Positions 1-26,300 of a DNA stretch of 64,000 bases are shown here, piece after piece. Location: contig CAVNZM010000014.1 of assembly GCA_963693365.1 (NCBI GenBank), forward strand, positions 6,014,001 through 6,078,000, in the 5' to 3' direction. The translations under genes and the position numbers were made by a program. The stretch comes from Amoebidium appalachense. Lineage: Eukaryota > Ichthyosporea. Below the pieces are notes generated by a model. It searched no databases, was not told the DNA's origin, and saw only the letters and a program-made list of their open reading frames with translations. Each line of letters starts with the position of its first letter. The stretch's first letter is position 1.

Positions 1-395
1 GAGCTCCCCTCCCGGTTTTTCCATCCTCCTTCTTTCCACTAACCCTACACTATGATTTGCACTTTAGGCGCCTGTTTTTCCTAGCATGCTCCCACTCGAT
101 AATTCCTTCCCACAACAAGCAAGGAAAAGATACTAGAACCACTCATAAGAAAAATAGCACGGAGTCAGAATTGGTGAATGAAAGGATTAATTCTGTCATG
201 AAAAAAAGTGCTTAGGTCCCCCCCCCCCCCCCCTCCCCCCCCCCCCCCCCCCCCCCCCCTCCCCTTCCCTCCCCTCCCCCTTCCCTACCACCCTTTACCC
301 CCCCCCCCCCCCCCCCCCCCTCCTCGTCCTCCTCCGGCCCTGCGGAGGGGAGGGGGTGGGGGTGGGTGTGTGTGTGTGTGGGGGGGGGGGGGGGG
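1..395. repeat. Gene-poor start of window with poly(C) and short GT tract
   Basis: The first ~200 bases show no coding signal. Positions ~218-330 are almost pure C with scattered T, followed by a G/GT stretch to ~395. The long proline or glycine reading frames here are products of the homopolymers and are not genes. The block lies just downstream of the stop codon of the leftward gene that ends at 396, so it is probably 3' flank or a downstream intron of that gene. Confidence 0.6.
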
Positions 396-2642
396 CTAAT
401 ACCCATCTATGTAGGGTTCGTTGTGATGGCCTACCACTTGCACTCCCACGTGCTCGTTCAAATCCAACTCCATGTCTGCAACATCTAGAAGCTCAGAAGA
501 TACATATGAGCTTGCTGGAAAGAAACCCTCGCTCGGTTCCTCTGTGTGCATGTGCGACAGCGTTGGAGTGGAGAGCGGTGTTTCGGGCACCATTTCAACA
601 CAGTCGACTTCCTTATCCACAGGTGTACACAAGGTGAATGTAGGTTCAGTGGGGGGTTCGTTCGGTTCTGAAATTTCCACGCTCTCGGCGCAATTTTCGA
701 TGGTGACGATGTTTGCTTCCGCTGGGGGTGTGGTGGGTGGGTGTAGAGACGGTTCGACCGTGTGTGCCTGCGCCTGCGAAGCATGGTCGAGGGTGTTTTC
801 CGTGAGGAAAGCCGAAACATCTTCGTTCATTTCGATGTACTCGTTAGCAGTTGGTGTGGGTGGTTGTTGTTGTCGTAGGGATGTGCCGATGGGGGTGGGT
901 TCTTCGCGAATGGTAGTGGTGGTGGGTGTGGTTGAACGACCTGTGGGCACGATGGGACAGGTGCACGCACTTGGTTCCACATCGTCCATTTCCGTATCTA
1001 GATCTCCCGTTTGGTTTACAACGGTGCCTTCTGCACACGCGTTTTCCTCTGCATGCTCAGTTGCTTGCACATGCACAACAGCGTGCGCCGTCATTACCTC
1101 CCCTGAATGTTCCATTTCCACATCGGCATTTCCATTCTGACGGTTTTCGTTTTCATCCGTTTCCATTGGCTGCAACAGGGAGCTGCATATTTCGTCTTTG
1201 CTGGTGTCGGTGGTGTTCATTGGGGCAGACAACACTTTGACGGGCGAATCGCATATATCAGCGATCAAGGGCGAAGGGTGGGTGGCATCTTCAAGAAAGA
1301 CCAAGGGTGTGCTGGTGGTGATACTGTGCTCAGAGAGACACACCTCTTGTTGTGCTGTTTCCTTCGGGATTACAGACCCAGAAGAGATGAGGGTATCCGT
1401 TGGTTGCTTGCCTCGGTCCGTGTTTGCAGGCTCGTGCTGTGTGTTTGGAGGAATGAGCGTGTGGGTGTGTTCCTCAACCTTTTCCATCTCTACCACCGCG
1501 CCACCTTCTTGTTCGCAATCCATATGCATAACGGAAAGGGTGGGGTTGTCTTGATGAGGTAACGGGTCATTTGCACCATCTTTTGTGCCTGGTTTTGCGT
1601 GGTTGATTGGTGTGTCCGTTTCACCAACGGTCGGCATTATGAGCTCCGTAATTTTCAGAGAAACCACTGCCAAGGTTGGTGATCCCGGTGCCTGCTCTTC
1701 GTTCATTTGGGCCACACTTACGAATTCATGATCAGTGGGAGGAGGGGCTTTCGAAGAGGGCTCGGTGTTTGTGCAAACTGGCATGGAAGGGATGGCATTG
1801 CTCTCCTTCATATTGGGTTTCGCTTTTCTCCACCTCCCGTTTTTCTTCGGCTACAAACCTCGTTTCCTGCCCCACCGAACTGGTTTTCTCGTTGTTGTAC
1901 GGAGATGAAGTGGCACAGGTTCTCGGTGTGCCTGTTTCGTTTTCTTTTTCCACGGTTTCAGTTTCGTTTCCGTGTTCATTTTGCGGGGGCGGAGGGCAGT
2001 TTCCTTCGTCTCGTTGTGTGGCTGTTCCCGTTGTAGATGTCCCTGTTTCTCCCTCGTTTTCGTTTTCTTTTTCCTTTCCGTTTCGTGTTTTTCTGGTGCG
2101 CGCTGACACGAGTGGAGATCTTCCTACCCGGCCTAGAGCTGGGCTCATAAGACTGTTGCGTCTGTTTTTCGCTTTGCTTGCGCTCCCTTTCTCGGCCGTT
2201 TTCTTTTTGCTGTTTTGAAGGGAAAGCGAGTGGGCTCTTGAAAGGGCAGTCTGTCTTGGAGTTTTGAACGAGCGGGGGCTGTTTCCGGCTTCTGGTTCGC
2301 TTGTGTGTGGGTTTTCGTCTGGACCTGGGTGGGCAAGCAACCTGAAAAAAAGGGGGGAGTAAGAAAAGATCTTGTATTTGACACCATGTAAACAACACAT
2401 AGGTTGCATGATGTGGCAGCGAAAAACGAAGGTGCTTCCTTTCAATAAATAGTAAATATTCGGTACTTCTACAGAAGTTTTAGGCACACAGGCCATCGTG
2501 GTAGGTGTTAACAAAGCAGCTGAAGGGCCGGACTCCTTGAACTAGCAAAGGGTAGACACACATCACATCGACGAAGCACATCTTCTAAACGGAATCAAGA
2601 CGAGAGAAAACATTAAACTCACCTTCGACGTGTGGACACCAT
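396..2642 (-). CDS. Disordered Glu/Thr/Asn-rich protein with basic N-terminal part, two exons, one frameshift
   Basis: I do not recognise the family. Exon 1 is complement 2642-2623 (starts MVSTRR) and ends at a GTGAGT donor. Exon 2 runs from 2341, after a T-rich tract ending in CAG, down to a stop at 396. Both borders are phase 2 and join cleanly. The first ~120 residues are basic and Ser-rich (several KRK/RKTRNGK-type clusters); the rest (~500 residues) is acidic, rich in E, T, N and P, and has no globular domain I can see. This composition suggests a nuclear or otherwise disordered protein (inference). The frame used upstream (about 2341-1830) stops at 1732, while the next frame is open from 1811 to 396. 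Exon lengths sum to 3n+1, so one extra base between about 1850 and 1740 would explain both. The gene faces away from the one starting at 3213. Confidence 0.6.
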
Positions 2643-3212
2643 TCTCAAGAAATTACTCACTCCTTCAAGTTGGCGTTTTCGTTTCAAAGACAAAATGTCA
2701 CCTTCGCTCCCCCTTCATCGCTGCAGCTGCAGTCACTAATCCTGTGAGGATCTATTGTGCTTGCACATGTACAACATGACACACGCAATCCAAGCAAGAA
2801 AAACCATCAAACTAAGTGGTAGTATGGTTGCCCAGAAAAAGCAGCCTTTCCGCCTCCAGCTCTTCTTTTTTGTCTTCCTTCCTCTCCTCCCTCTTTCATT
2901 TTCTTGGCCTTTTTTCCTCGTTTCCCCGCCTTAGCTTCATTTTGTAATAGCACTGCCCAAATTTGGATAAAATGGCGCAAAAATACATCCAATCAAACTC
3001 GGTCAGATCTAATATTAGGAACGGGGGCGGCATGCTTCGGAAACGAATGTACAAATAAGTAGAAGTCACACGGCGCCTTGCGAGATAGAGGGTGGGAGGG
3101 AAAGTCAAAACTGAGGAAGGGAATCACTCAGGAGGCCGACTGTATAGCAACTCTATCGGCCACACACGTAGCGATTCGTTATAGTTAGCGGCAGCATCGA
3201 CGCACAGCAAAC
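2643..3212. promoter_or_regulatory. Divergent intergenic region between the genes starting at 2642 (-) and 3213 (+)
   Basis: These 570 bases separate the start codons of two divergent genes and must hold both promoters if the gene models are right. I see no clear TATA box and no long homopolymer, unlike the surrounding introns. The small reading frames here (for example complement 2807-2992) have no recognisable content. Confidence 0.4.
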
Positions 3213-16227
<13,015 letters not shown>

Positions 16228-16436
16228 TATATAACTGGGGGGTTTACGCTGTTTACTCGAGGAAAAGAGAAACCAGTCTCAGGTATGGGGGGGGGTTTGC
16301 TCGGAATATCCCCTCAGCGGTACAGTATATCATGATCACGTACATAGATGTCGGGTGATGACTATATATCAGGGTTTACTTTCTCTACGAGACACCATAA
16401 AGACTACAAGGAGAAATCAATTAGTTGGGGTTCCCC

Positions 16437-16480
<44 letters not shown>

Positions 16481-16511
16481 GGGCTTCCCTGGGACACTCG
16501 GTATCAGCTGG

Positions 16512-16564
<53 letters not shown>

Positions 16565-17747
16565 TGTGTGTGCGCGCGCGTGCGCTAGAATGTTGTAGTG
16601 ATGTGTTTCTCAAGCCTTGGCAATCAATACACCTAATAAACAGGTCGTAGTTACACGTGTTTAGTATAAAATCAAGGATGTTGTGATTTACAGGTAGGCT
16701 ATCTTTCTGGGTGTCTGTTGTGAATGTGACGTGTGTGTGTTGCGGTATTATGTGGTCTATCAAACTACATTTGGCGATACATGACCGGTTAAACTGGTGT
16801 GTGTGTGTGTTGTTTGGGCATGCAAATGATGCCACCTTATACTTATTAGATCTCCACTGTATAGCACGTGTACAGTAATTACATAAAAGCATGGTAATTG
16901 ATCAATAATACCATCAGCTAGAGAAAGACCAGTTCTACAGGAAGGTAATATGTATTTAGGTGTTATACATTTGCGAGTGCCATATTTGGCAATATGGTTG
17001 AGGCGGTCAGTATATATAAAACGAGACATAAGGCTTAGTTTTTCAAGGTGTATGCTTTCATCGGGTCTAGTGTCGTGTGGTATCTTTTTCCATTTGTTAT
17101 ATTGCGTGATTATCTTGTGATTGTGACATGTTTAATAAGTAAGTGGCAGTCCAAAGTCACACACACACTATTGCGGGGTTTATTTGTATTTGTGCCCAGG
17201 GGAGAAGGGGAGAGAGAGGGAAGGAATGAGGGGACAGGTGAGGAGGGGACAGGTCGGATAGAGAAGAGAGGGTGGGAGGGCAAATACTTCTTTAAGCGGC
17301 TTATGTGCTTATTGAATTTCAGCGCGAGATAGGATACTCTAGCAGCTATTGGGACCAGGCCATATATCGAGAGCGTTACAGGCCCAGGTTTACAACAGTT
17401 GTTAGATAGAAAGGAGGCAACTTCTGCTTCAAGGAAATTTGCCAAGGGTTTAAGCGCTCAAGTTCTCTCTTTCTTGATCCAAGCGGCGAGAAGGGGTAAA
17501 CCATATTCACATGCCGGGAAGACAAAAGTGCGAATAAATGTAAGTCTAATAGAAGGATGGAGGGGTGTGTCTTTAAAAATATTAGCCCGGAGAAGAAAGC
17601 TAACCGCTTACGAGCCAACTCTACCCTCTTTTCGACCATATGGGAAAACATAACACCAACAGAATCAACCGAAACACCAAGATATTTGTATTCTGGAACT
17701 ATAGGTACAGGTTTAGATGATAATGTAAATGTGTGTAATATATAACT
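16228..17747 (-). mobile_element. 5'-truncated LINE copy with 9-bp target site duplication
   Basis: On the minus strand this matches the 3' part of the full LINE at 23257-27850: the last part of ORF2, the (CA)n array, a poly(A) run (T36 at ~16439-16476 on the plus strand) and a ~200-base tail ending GTAAACC. The copy is truncated at about 17738. TATATAACT stands at both 16228-16236 and 17739-17747, a direct target site duplication. Small indels against the full copy (near 16874) show it is no longer coding. Confidence 0.85.
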
Positions 17748-18536
17748 ACTTTAAGAACACGTGTTCATTATCATATACGATGGCCAAATATAGAAATTTT
17801 GGCGTCGAAGTTCTTGGAGCTAAAAAAACGTTTAAAAGGGGGAAATAATGGAAGCCTTGGCCGGCGCCCCAAATTTACCTTGCCATTTTTAGCGAATGTA
17901 TTTTTTATTCATGAGTTCTAGTAATTCAGTGAGTGCACGTGCCTGCCTCAGGCTAATCATGACAACTGCAACACACCGGTCATTCCTACATGGATATCAA
18001 CCAAAAGAAAATAGTATCTACTGTGGTGGTCTCCTAAACCTTGTGCGGCATGCGCATACATGGTATTACAGTGACGCATGTGCATATTATTGTTCTGTAC
18101 ACCGGAGTGTGGTGCACGTGGCTGGTTTGTGCACATGTTACAATAGCAGCACGATCTCCCTAAACTCCATGTTTACACATCCCTCACCCTGGCTCTGCCT
18201 TGTCGGTGCTCCAAAACACACACACAAATCCTCCTAGACTCAGTGCCTGCACATGGTCGCATTCACGTGCAGGTCAAGTACTTGACACATGCAATGCCAC
18301 ATGTTGCCGTCTAGAGCAACAACCACGGCAGCATGTATACCGGCCCAGCACGAAATATACTTATCGGCAGCCCACTGAACTCGCCCATTTTCTCTTTTTC
18401 ATGTATGACCTTCTTTCTTGTGAAATCACCCTTTTTGGCCTCCCGGTAGTGGATTTTGCAGGATTTGACTTCTTTGAGGTCCAAAAACCTCAAATTTTCC
18501 CCGGCCCCGAGTTCAAAAATTGCCCGCTCCTGATAT
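17748..18536. other. Non-repetitive sequence without a recognised gene
   Basis: About 790 bases of ordinary composition. Short ORFs exist (for example 17896-18237 and 18200-18628) but show no motif, signal peptide or splice pattern I can support. Confidence 0.4.
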
Positions 18537-18877
18537 GGGGTTTACACACGCGTGGACACTGCCGGAGGCCCAGCCACATTCGACGGCCTACTCGTTTTCC
18601 AGCGCAGCCAATTAAATGCAGCCAGTGACATATGTACATGCTAGGCAACAATGAGCGCCATCGTAGTATTATATGACACCCCTATTACATATTATGGGTA
18701 AGCAGAGGCTAGCATCGGTAGCTCCGAAAGAAAGTTAATTAAGGCACCGGATCACAATATCATACAGTACTGTGCAGCATTAATAAAGTGATCTAGGATA
18801 GTCATCTTAAAACGGATATATTGAGGAAGAGAGGAAGAAAAGAGAATAAAACCGCCAATAACCTCCGGCTGTAATAC
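18537..18877 (+). repeat. Left arm of a ~340-bp inverted repeat
   Basis: This segment, starting GGGGTTTACACAC, matches the reverse complement of 22914-23256 over nearly its full length, with scattered substitutions and a small indel near the outer end. Shared landmarks include GTGGACACTGCCGGAGG, GCTAGCATCGGTAGCTCCG and GAGAATAAAACCGCCAATA. The arms enclose ~4 kb. Confidence 0.85.
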
Positions 18878-19019
18878 GTTATAACTAACAGGTTGCACTT
18901 ATATTGATAGATACAAGTAGGTCTGTGCGCCGGCTGTCGCCGGCGCCAAAACATAACGAGACAGTTATTGATGTTGGGTTGTGTGGTTGTTACCTCCCTC
19001 CGGGCCCCCTCCCCCCCCG

Positions 19020-19067
<48 letters not shown>

Positions 19068-19687
19068 TCACGCTCCCCCCCCCCCCCCCCCCCCCCGGCC
19101 GTTTTTTTTTGCGTACGGGTAGAAATAAATGCATCTTGCTGCTACACGTAACTTGGCGTTGTAACTGTAAAGTGCTATCATGGCACTAACAGTTCATGTT
19201 GGTGAATCTGATGGGCATAACAATACTCCGGTTAGAAACGCCGGCCACAAATAACCCAAAATAAAAGGGTGGTAGCAAATAGACGACTTCTAGGCAATTC
19301 CTTTCATTGTGTTCAACGTCTATGTGTGTGTGTGTGTGTGTGTGTGTGCATGTTTGTGTGTGTGTGAATGTGTGTGTACATGTGTGGGCCAAGTGAAGGT
19401 TGTATGCGTTTTTGTCTTCTTAGTTGTTTTTGTATTCTATTCGATTATTACTTTGTGTGTACATGTGGGAAAAAAACAAATAAAAAAAAATTACCAATGA
19501 CCACCGCCCAGCTTGAATATTCACCCTAGCTCTAGTGTAAAGAAATCATCATTATCAGCCACAAAGCCTTCTAGCACACTCGCCCTAAATGTCATATTCA
19601 CATTATTGAGTTGATTTAGTTGTGTTTTTTACTCTGTTATTTTTCAACAACTGTCTGCCTATAGCTATTAAAACATTAAAATGTACA

Positions 19688-19722
<35 letters not shown>

Positions 19723-19742
19723 CATGGCCGGTGTGCGTGTGC

Positions 19743-19801
<59 letters not shown>

Positions 19802-20587
19802 ATATAGAATTTACCGTCCTCATCCCCGTGTCCCCCTAAACCGGTGTTAGCAGACCTTGAGGTTTTGTGATTGGATTGGTAGTTCTATTACATTAAAATT
19901 TTCAAAATGTCGTTGTACCAATGATATAGTACTTTGTAAAACAAATGTCGCCGAATTTCTCTAAAAAAAGTGCGTTCCATTCTGGGTTAGAAACGAAAAC
20001 CGTTTTGATACGGGAATCACCTAGGCTGCCGTCATTCAGCCAAGGGTGTTCACAGTAGACTCCGAAACCGCTGGTTTTTTTCTTTTTATTTCAAAGCCCC
20101 GAGTACGTACATCCTCTCGGGCCCAACTTTAGGGCACCATATTACAATTTTCTCATTATCAAATATATAGTTATTTTAGGCTTTTTCATTAGTATCTCAA
20201 GAATATTTAGCAATTTTGATGTCATAAAAACAACTAAGCAACGTTTCGATGGTTTTTGATGCCTCACAAAATGGCCTTAGGTCCCCTCCAAATTCCGGAT
20301 TTGAGGTCCGGCAAACAACGCATTATATATATAGATAATGCAGCCGCGAGTAAACCGCCCCCCACACATATTACACATACGAGCAGGAGACACCAGAAAC
20401 CGATTACACCGCCAATCCATAATCATCTTTGCGTTTTTACACCACACCACATTACGAATAAACGAATCTATGTATGAACGAGACTCTCTAACCGTATCCG
20501 CCATATAGGCTCCTGATATGGTACTTGGTCCAAAAAAATTACGTACAGGCGCGTGGGTGGGCACTGGTGGGGACCGGATATGGGTTT
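18878..20587. repeat. Interior of inverted repeat, left part: C run, (GT)n arrays, no gene
   Basis: Contains C runs at ~19010-19096 (interrupted by CTCCGTCTCACGCT), GT-rich tracts at 19320-19385 and 19690-19800, and AT-rich sequence from 19800 to 20560. I see no transposase-like reading frame. Confidence 0.6.
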
Positions 20588-21065
20588 GCATACACCTTGA
20601 AAAACTAAGCCTTATGTCTCGTTTTATATATACTGACCGCCTCAACCATATTGCCAAATATGGCACTCGCAAGTGTATAACACCTAAATACATATTACCT
20701 TCCTGTAGAACTGGTCTTTCTCTAGCTGATGGTATTATTGATCAATTACCACGCTTTTACTGTACACGTGCTATACAGTGGAGATCTAATAAGTATAAGG
20801 TGGCATCATTTGCATGCCCAAACAACACACACACACACCAGTTTAACCGGTCATGTATCGCCAAATGTAGTTTGATAGACCACATAATACCGCAACACAC
20901 ACACGTCACATTCACAACAGACACCCAGAAAGATAGCCTACCTGTAAATTACAACATCCTTGATTTTATACTAAACACGCGTAACTACGACCTGTTTATT
21001 AGATGTATTGATTGGCTTGAGAAACACATCACTACAAAATTATAGCGCACGCGCACACACACACA

Positions 21066-21102
<37 letters not shown>

Positions 21103-21134
21103 CCAGCTGATACCGAGTGTCCCGAGGGGAGCCC

Positions 21135-21183
<49 letters not shown>

Positions 21184-21378
21184 GGGGAACCCCAACTAAT
21201 TGATTTCTCCTTGTAGTCTTTATGGTGTCTCGTAGAGAAAGTAAACCCTGATATATAGTCACCACCCGACATCTATGTACGTGATCATGATATACCGCTG
21301 AGGGGATATTCCGAGCAAAACCCCCCCCCCCCCATACCTGAGACTGGTTCTCTTTGCCTCGAGTAAACAGCGTAAACC
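20588..21378 (+). mobile_element. 5'-truncated LINE copy, plus strand
   Basis: Matches the end of LINE ORF2 (the segment beginning MSRFIYTDRLNH and ending at a stop near 21044), then (CA)n, a ~42-base A run (to 21181) and the ~200-base 3' tail ending CGTAAACC. The orientation is opposite to the other copies. No clear target site duplication is visible. It lies between the inverted-repeat arms. Confidence 0.85.
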
Positions 21379-22913
21379 CCTTAGCCGTATGGCACCTTGG
21401 GCACAAGGCAACATTCCTTATGTAACTCACTCGCTGCCTGGAAATCGATTGGCGGGTTGATGGTGGCAGATTTATCCAATAGGACTCGAGGAATAACGAA
21501 ACATCCGGAATACCCGTATGTATGTAACTGTGCACAGTGTGCAGCCTGGTTCAACTTTTGACGATGGTGCGCTTGGCCATGAATACATATGAAACGAACA
21601 CATAACATAAGTTGCTTACTGAATTAATGCACAATAAGCCGTTAGGTGATTTAATGTGCACAAACTGCTATCATCTTTTACCCATTCTTGTCATGACTGT
21701 AAATGTTCGATTACATATATATCTATAGCTACACTATCATCACCGTGGCCAGATGTGATCCCGGTTGAAGGACCTTTACTTGTGCCTCGCGAGCAAACGG
21801 CTTAGAACTGTGTATGTATGTATGTATATAGCTACACCTGGCTATAGAATATGATGCGTGAAATTTCTTGTTTGCTACTATAGGAAATACAAGGTGCATG
21901 TGACCCATGGCCAAGGCATACAGTTTTCTTGGCATCCTGTAACGGCGGCGGCGGCGACATGATCAAAACAAGAAGTTTGGGGGGATTAAAGAAGTGCGTA
22001 TCTACAATCCTATTGGCGGATCTTCAGGGCATGCATGAACCAGCAAAAAAAACCGTCCCTTCGAGGCTTCGACCAAGCCTTCTTGACAAGTCGGCTCACT
22101 TCAAACGCTTTCTTTAAAGGAAAGAAATTAAACCGAGTGACTGAAGGCTGTCAAGCTATGGTGTATTAATTTATTGGGAGGGAAACACACTTTAGCCATT
22201 AGTATATGTAGGGGCCCGGGTAAGATCTAATTGGTGGCAGAACAAGGCATTGAAACCGTAGGTGCGCGCAGGCGCAGTGCACGTCGCGTTACCGGACAAC
22301 CGTTGTTGCCAAAGCCAGGTGAGGTGTTGTAACCGTTGTCCTTCATTAATAAACTAAGCATTATAGGCTAATTAGATTATCCTGTTCCTAGAAAAAATTG
22401 TTCAAAAACATTCTATCAAACAAAGTTCAACAAAGGAATAAAGTCGTAGCATGGCTCAACGAAGGCCTGAGGCCCTGTGCGTTTTGTACACACGCAACAC
22501 TCCTCCCGCTCCGGGCCAATCGACAAGGGTATCCTGGGCAACCAATCAAATAGAATTAAGAATGTGCGGTTGAGCCTAATGATTGGCTTGGTCAGAGTCC
22601 AATCGATTCCTCCAGGCTGAAGCCGGCATGATAGACTTACCGTCACTTACTATCTCGGGTGTTTCTAGATGGCCGTGCTCGCGTCGATCTACACTAAAAG
22701 TTCGAGAGCGACGCCGTGCATACGGACGCCGTCGCGGCAGCCTCAGGCTAGCGGAACACTATCAGATATTCTAGTATATCGATTTATATATCCCCAACGT
22801 CGGTTGTATACATATTCAGTTAGCGATGTGATATCAGCTGGTGCGTCTATCTCGCTGATACCGACTGCGCAATGCGCACCTGCAGCGCAGGCCATAACCA
22901 TCGATCGAGCTAA
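21379..22913. other. Interior of inverted repeat, right part: no gene recognised
   Basis: Unique-looking sequence of mixed composition. ORFs such as 22416-22646 (-), 22583-22774 and 22669-23091 (running into the repeat arm) carry no motif and are not supported. Confidence 0.4.
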
Positions 22914-23256
22914 TGTATTAGAACCGGAGGTTATTGGCGGTTTTATTCTCTTTTCTTCCTCTCTTCCTCAATATATCCGTTTTAAGATGACTATCCTAGA
23001 TCACCTTATTAATGCTGCACAGTATGATATTGTGATCCGGTGCCTTAACTTTCTTTCGGAGCTACCGATGCTAGCCTCTGCTTACCCATAATATGTAATA
23101 GGGGTGTCAGATACTACGATGGCGCTCATTGTTGCCTAGCATGTACATATGTCACTGGCTGCATTTGATTGGCTGTGCTGGAAAACGCAGTCAGTAGGCC
23201 GTCGAATGTGGCTGGGCCTCCGGCAGTGTCCACGCAATAAAAAGTGTGTAAACCCC
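22914..23256 (-). repeat. Right arm of the ~340-bp inverted repeat
   Basis: Reverse-complement partner of 18537-18877. Its outer end (GTGTGTAAACCCC, 23244-23256) abuts the 3' end of the near full-length LINE directly. Confidence 0.85.
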
Positions 23257-23281
23257 CCTCGGGACACTCGGTATCAGCTGG

Positions 23282-23332
<51 letters not shown>

Positions 23333-23353
23333 GTGTGTGTGTGTGCGCGTGCG

Positions 23354-26300
23354 CTATAATTTTGTAGTGATGTGTTTCTCAAGCCAATCAATACATCTAA
23401 TAAACAGGTCGTAGTTACGCGTGTTTAGTATAAAATCAAGGATGTTGTAATTTACAGGTAGGCTATCTTTCTGGGTGTCTGTTGTGAATGTGACGTGTGT
23501 GTGTTGCGGTATTATGTGGTCTATCAAACTACATTTGGCGATACATGACCGGTTAAACTGGTGTGTGTGTGTGTTGTTTGGGCATGCAAATGATGCCACC
23601 TTATACTTATTAGATCTCCACTGTATAGCACGTGTACAGTAAAAGCGTGGTAATTGATCAATAATACCATCAGCTAGAGAAAGACCAGTTCTACAGGAAG
23701 GTAATATGTATTTAGGTGTTATACACTTGCGAGTGCCATATTTGGCAATATGGTTGAGGCGGTCAGTATATATAAAACGAGACATAAGGCTTAGTTTTTC
23801 AAGGTGTATGCTTTCATCGGGTCTAGTGTCGTGTGGTATCTTTTTCCATTTGTTATATTGCGTGATTATCTTGTGATTGTGTACATGTTTAATAAGTAAG
23901 TGGCAGTCCAAAGTCACACACACACTATTGCGGGGTTTATTTGTATTTGTGCCCAGGGGAGAAGGGGAGAGAGAGGGGAGGAAAGAGGGGAGAGGTGAGG
24001 AGGGGACAGGTCGGATAGAGAAGAGAGGGTGGGAGGGCAAATACTTCTTTAAGCGGCTTATGTGCTTATTGAATTTCAGCGCGAGATAGGATACTCTAGC
24101 AGCTATTGGGACCAGACCATATATCGAGAGCGTTACAGGCCCAGGTTTACAACAGTTGTTAGATAGAAAGGAGGCAACTTCTGCTTCAAGGAAATTTGCC
24201 AAGGGTTTAAGCGCTCTAGTTCTCTCTTTCTTGATCCAAGCGGCGAGAAGGGGTAAACCATATTCACATGCCGGGAAGACAAAAGTGCGAATAAATGTAA
24301 GTCTAATAGAAGGATGGAGGGGTGTGTCTTTAAAAATATTAGCCGAGAAGAAAGCTAACCGCTTACGAGCCAACTCTACCCTCTTTTCGACCATATGGGG
24401 AAACATAACACCAACAGAATCAACCGGAACACCAAGATATTTGTATTCTGGAACTATAGGTACAGGTTTAGATGATAATGTAAATGTGTGTAAATTGTTA
24501 GCTATATCAGGTACAAGATCACCACATTTGTCTATGTTAAGGATCATAAGGTTTGCCTTGCACCACTCTGACACTACATCGAACAATCTTTGCAGGCGTC
24601 TAGGGGTACGGGCAAGGAGGGACAGATCATCAGCATAGAGAAGTGCAGGCGGAAAGTTATTAATAGGGTCATCGTTTTCGGCGTAAATCTTGACAGCCAA
24701 ATCATCTATAAATAGGTTAAACAAAAAGGGGCTAAGCAATGAACCCTGCAAGAGACCTCTAGTACGAGCAAAACCATATGAAAGATGCCCATTAACCACA
24801 GCTCTACCATAGGTTTGAGACAAGAGTGCTTCTAACAGAACACCAATGCAGTGTGGTACACCCCGTGCAGCAAGCTTTTCCCATAGGAGACCAGGGGAGA
24901 CAGAATCGTAAGCAGTTTTCCAATCAATAAAGCCAACATATTGTGCACCAACTTGCATAGAATCGTGCAGTGCCATTATTTGAACATAACATGAATTGTT
25001 TTTACGAAAAGCGGATTGGCATGGGTGTATGTGAAGAATAGATTGAAACCTAGGGTGATGTGCAAATAACCTAAGTAAGCAAGCTTCAAAGAATCTACGA
25101 ACAACCTGGGTTAGTGTAATGGGGCGAAAGGATGATATGGGGCCCTCAGAGTCCTTCTTAACTATGGGGATCACTAAGGTATCTAACCAAGATGACGGGA
25201 CATGTCCACATTTAACACACCAAGAAAAGAGAGAGCTTAACATGATAGTAAGATCAGGTTTAATAGCACGATCACTTTCCTTTTGTGGGTAGGAGGGAAC
25301 AAGGATTTTAAGAAACCCAGCAGGGAGTCCATCAGGTCCACAAGACTTACTAGAGCTATAACTAGATATCACAGACCATATGGCATCGGGACTGAAAAAG
25401 GGGAGGATCGATTCTATGGGGATAGATGGGTCTACAGGCCACACAATAGGTTTCTGAGCGGGGGTCCTATCTTTAAACAGTTCCGAGAAATACTTATCAG
25501 AGTCTATGAGGGGGTCTCCAGTGGTATCACCAATAATACGAGCAGGGGGGCCAAATCGATTCATACTAGCAATCCGGCGCAAGCTTTCCTTTTGAGACAG
25601 GGGTTCACCTAGTCTAGCGGGAGTGGTGTTTGGTAACAAGAGAGCATCGGGATATTCCTTCCTACCACCGCCAGCATAATCACCGAGATCTATCAAATCA
25701 TCAACAATAAAGTTAGTGCATGTATCTAGTACGAGATGTGAATCTGGCCTGGCTTGTGCAGATTCTAATAGGCGCATATATATAGGGTGTTTCGTAGCAT
25801 AGCATACACATACATCAACTCTACCCCACTGTGACTTAAGCTGGGATAGACGGAGGCGAAAGGTGGGAGGGGGAGGGGGGAGCAGATCAAGGGAGATCTT
25901 AGGTAGGAAAAGGATAGGAGAGTGGTCAGATGACCTAGAGAGGTTAGGAGGGAGAGAGAGTTTTGACATGGTTGATGGCCAAAAGGCCACTCCCCAGTCG
26001 GTGTTGTGGGCATGGGATATTTGAGGGAACCGCAAAGTGTGACTTTGGACATACCTTGCTAAAGGGATAGCACGCTCCGGGGGCTTAGATGGGTACCCGA
26101 CACTCATTTGCAGTGTGTCTGTGTGGTGGAGTCGCGTGTTAAAATCACCTAAAATAACAGTGGACATTGGTAACTGTGACAACTCGTGAGTCAATTCGAC
26201 AACCGACATAGATGGTGGGTAATATACAAAAGTAAAAACATTAGAAAGAAACTCTATAGAAACCGAGAATTCCGTTTTTGCTACCGGTTTGCACTTCACT

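Noticed and set aside
22669-23091. 140-residue plus-strand ORF
   Set aside because: Its 3' part lies in the inverted-repeat arm, and the other arm does not keep the frame open.
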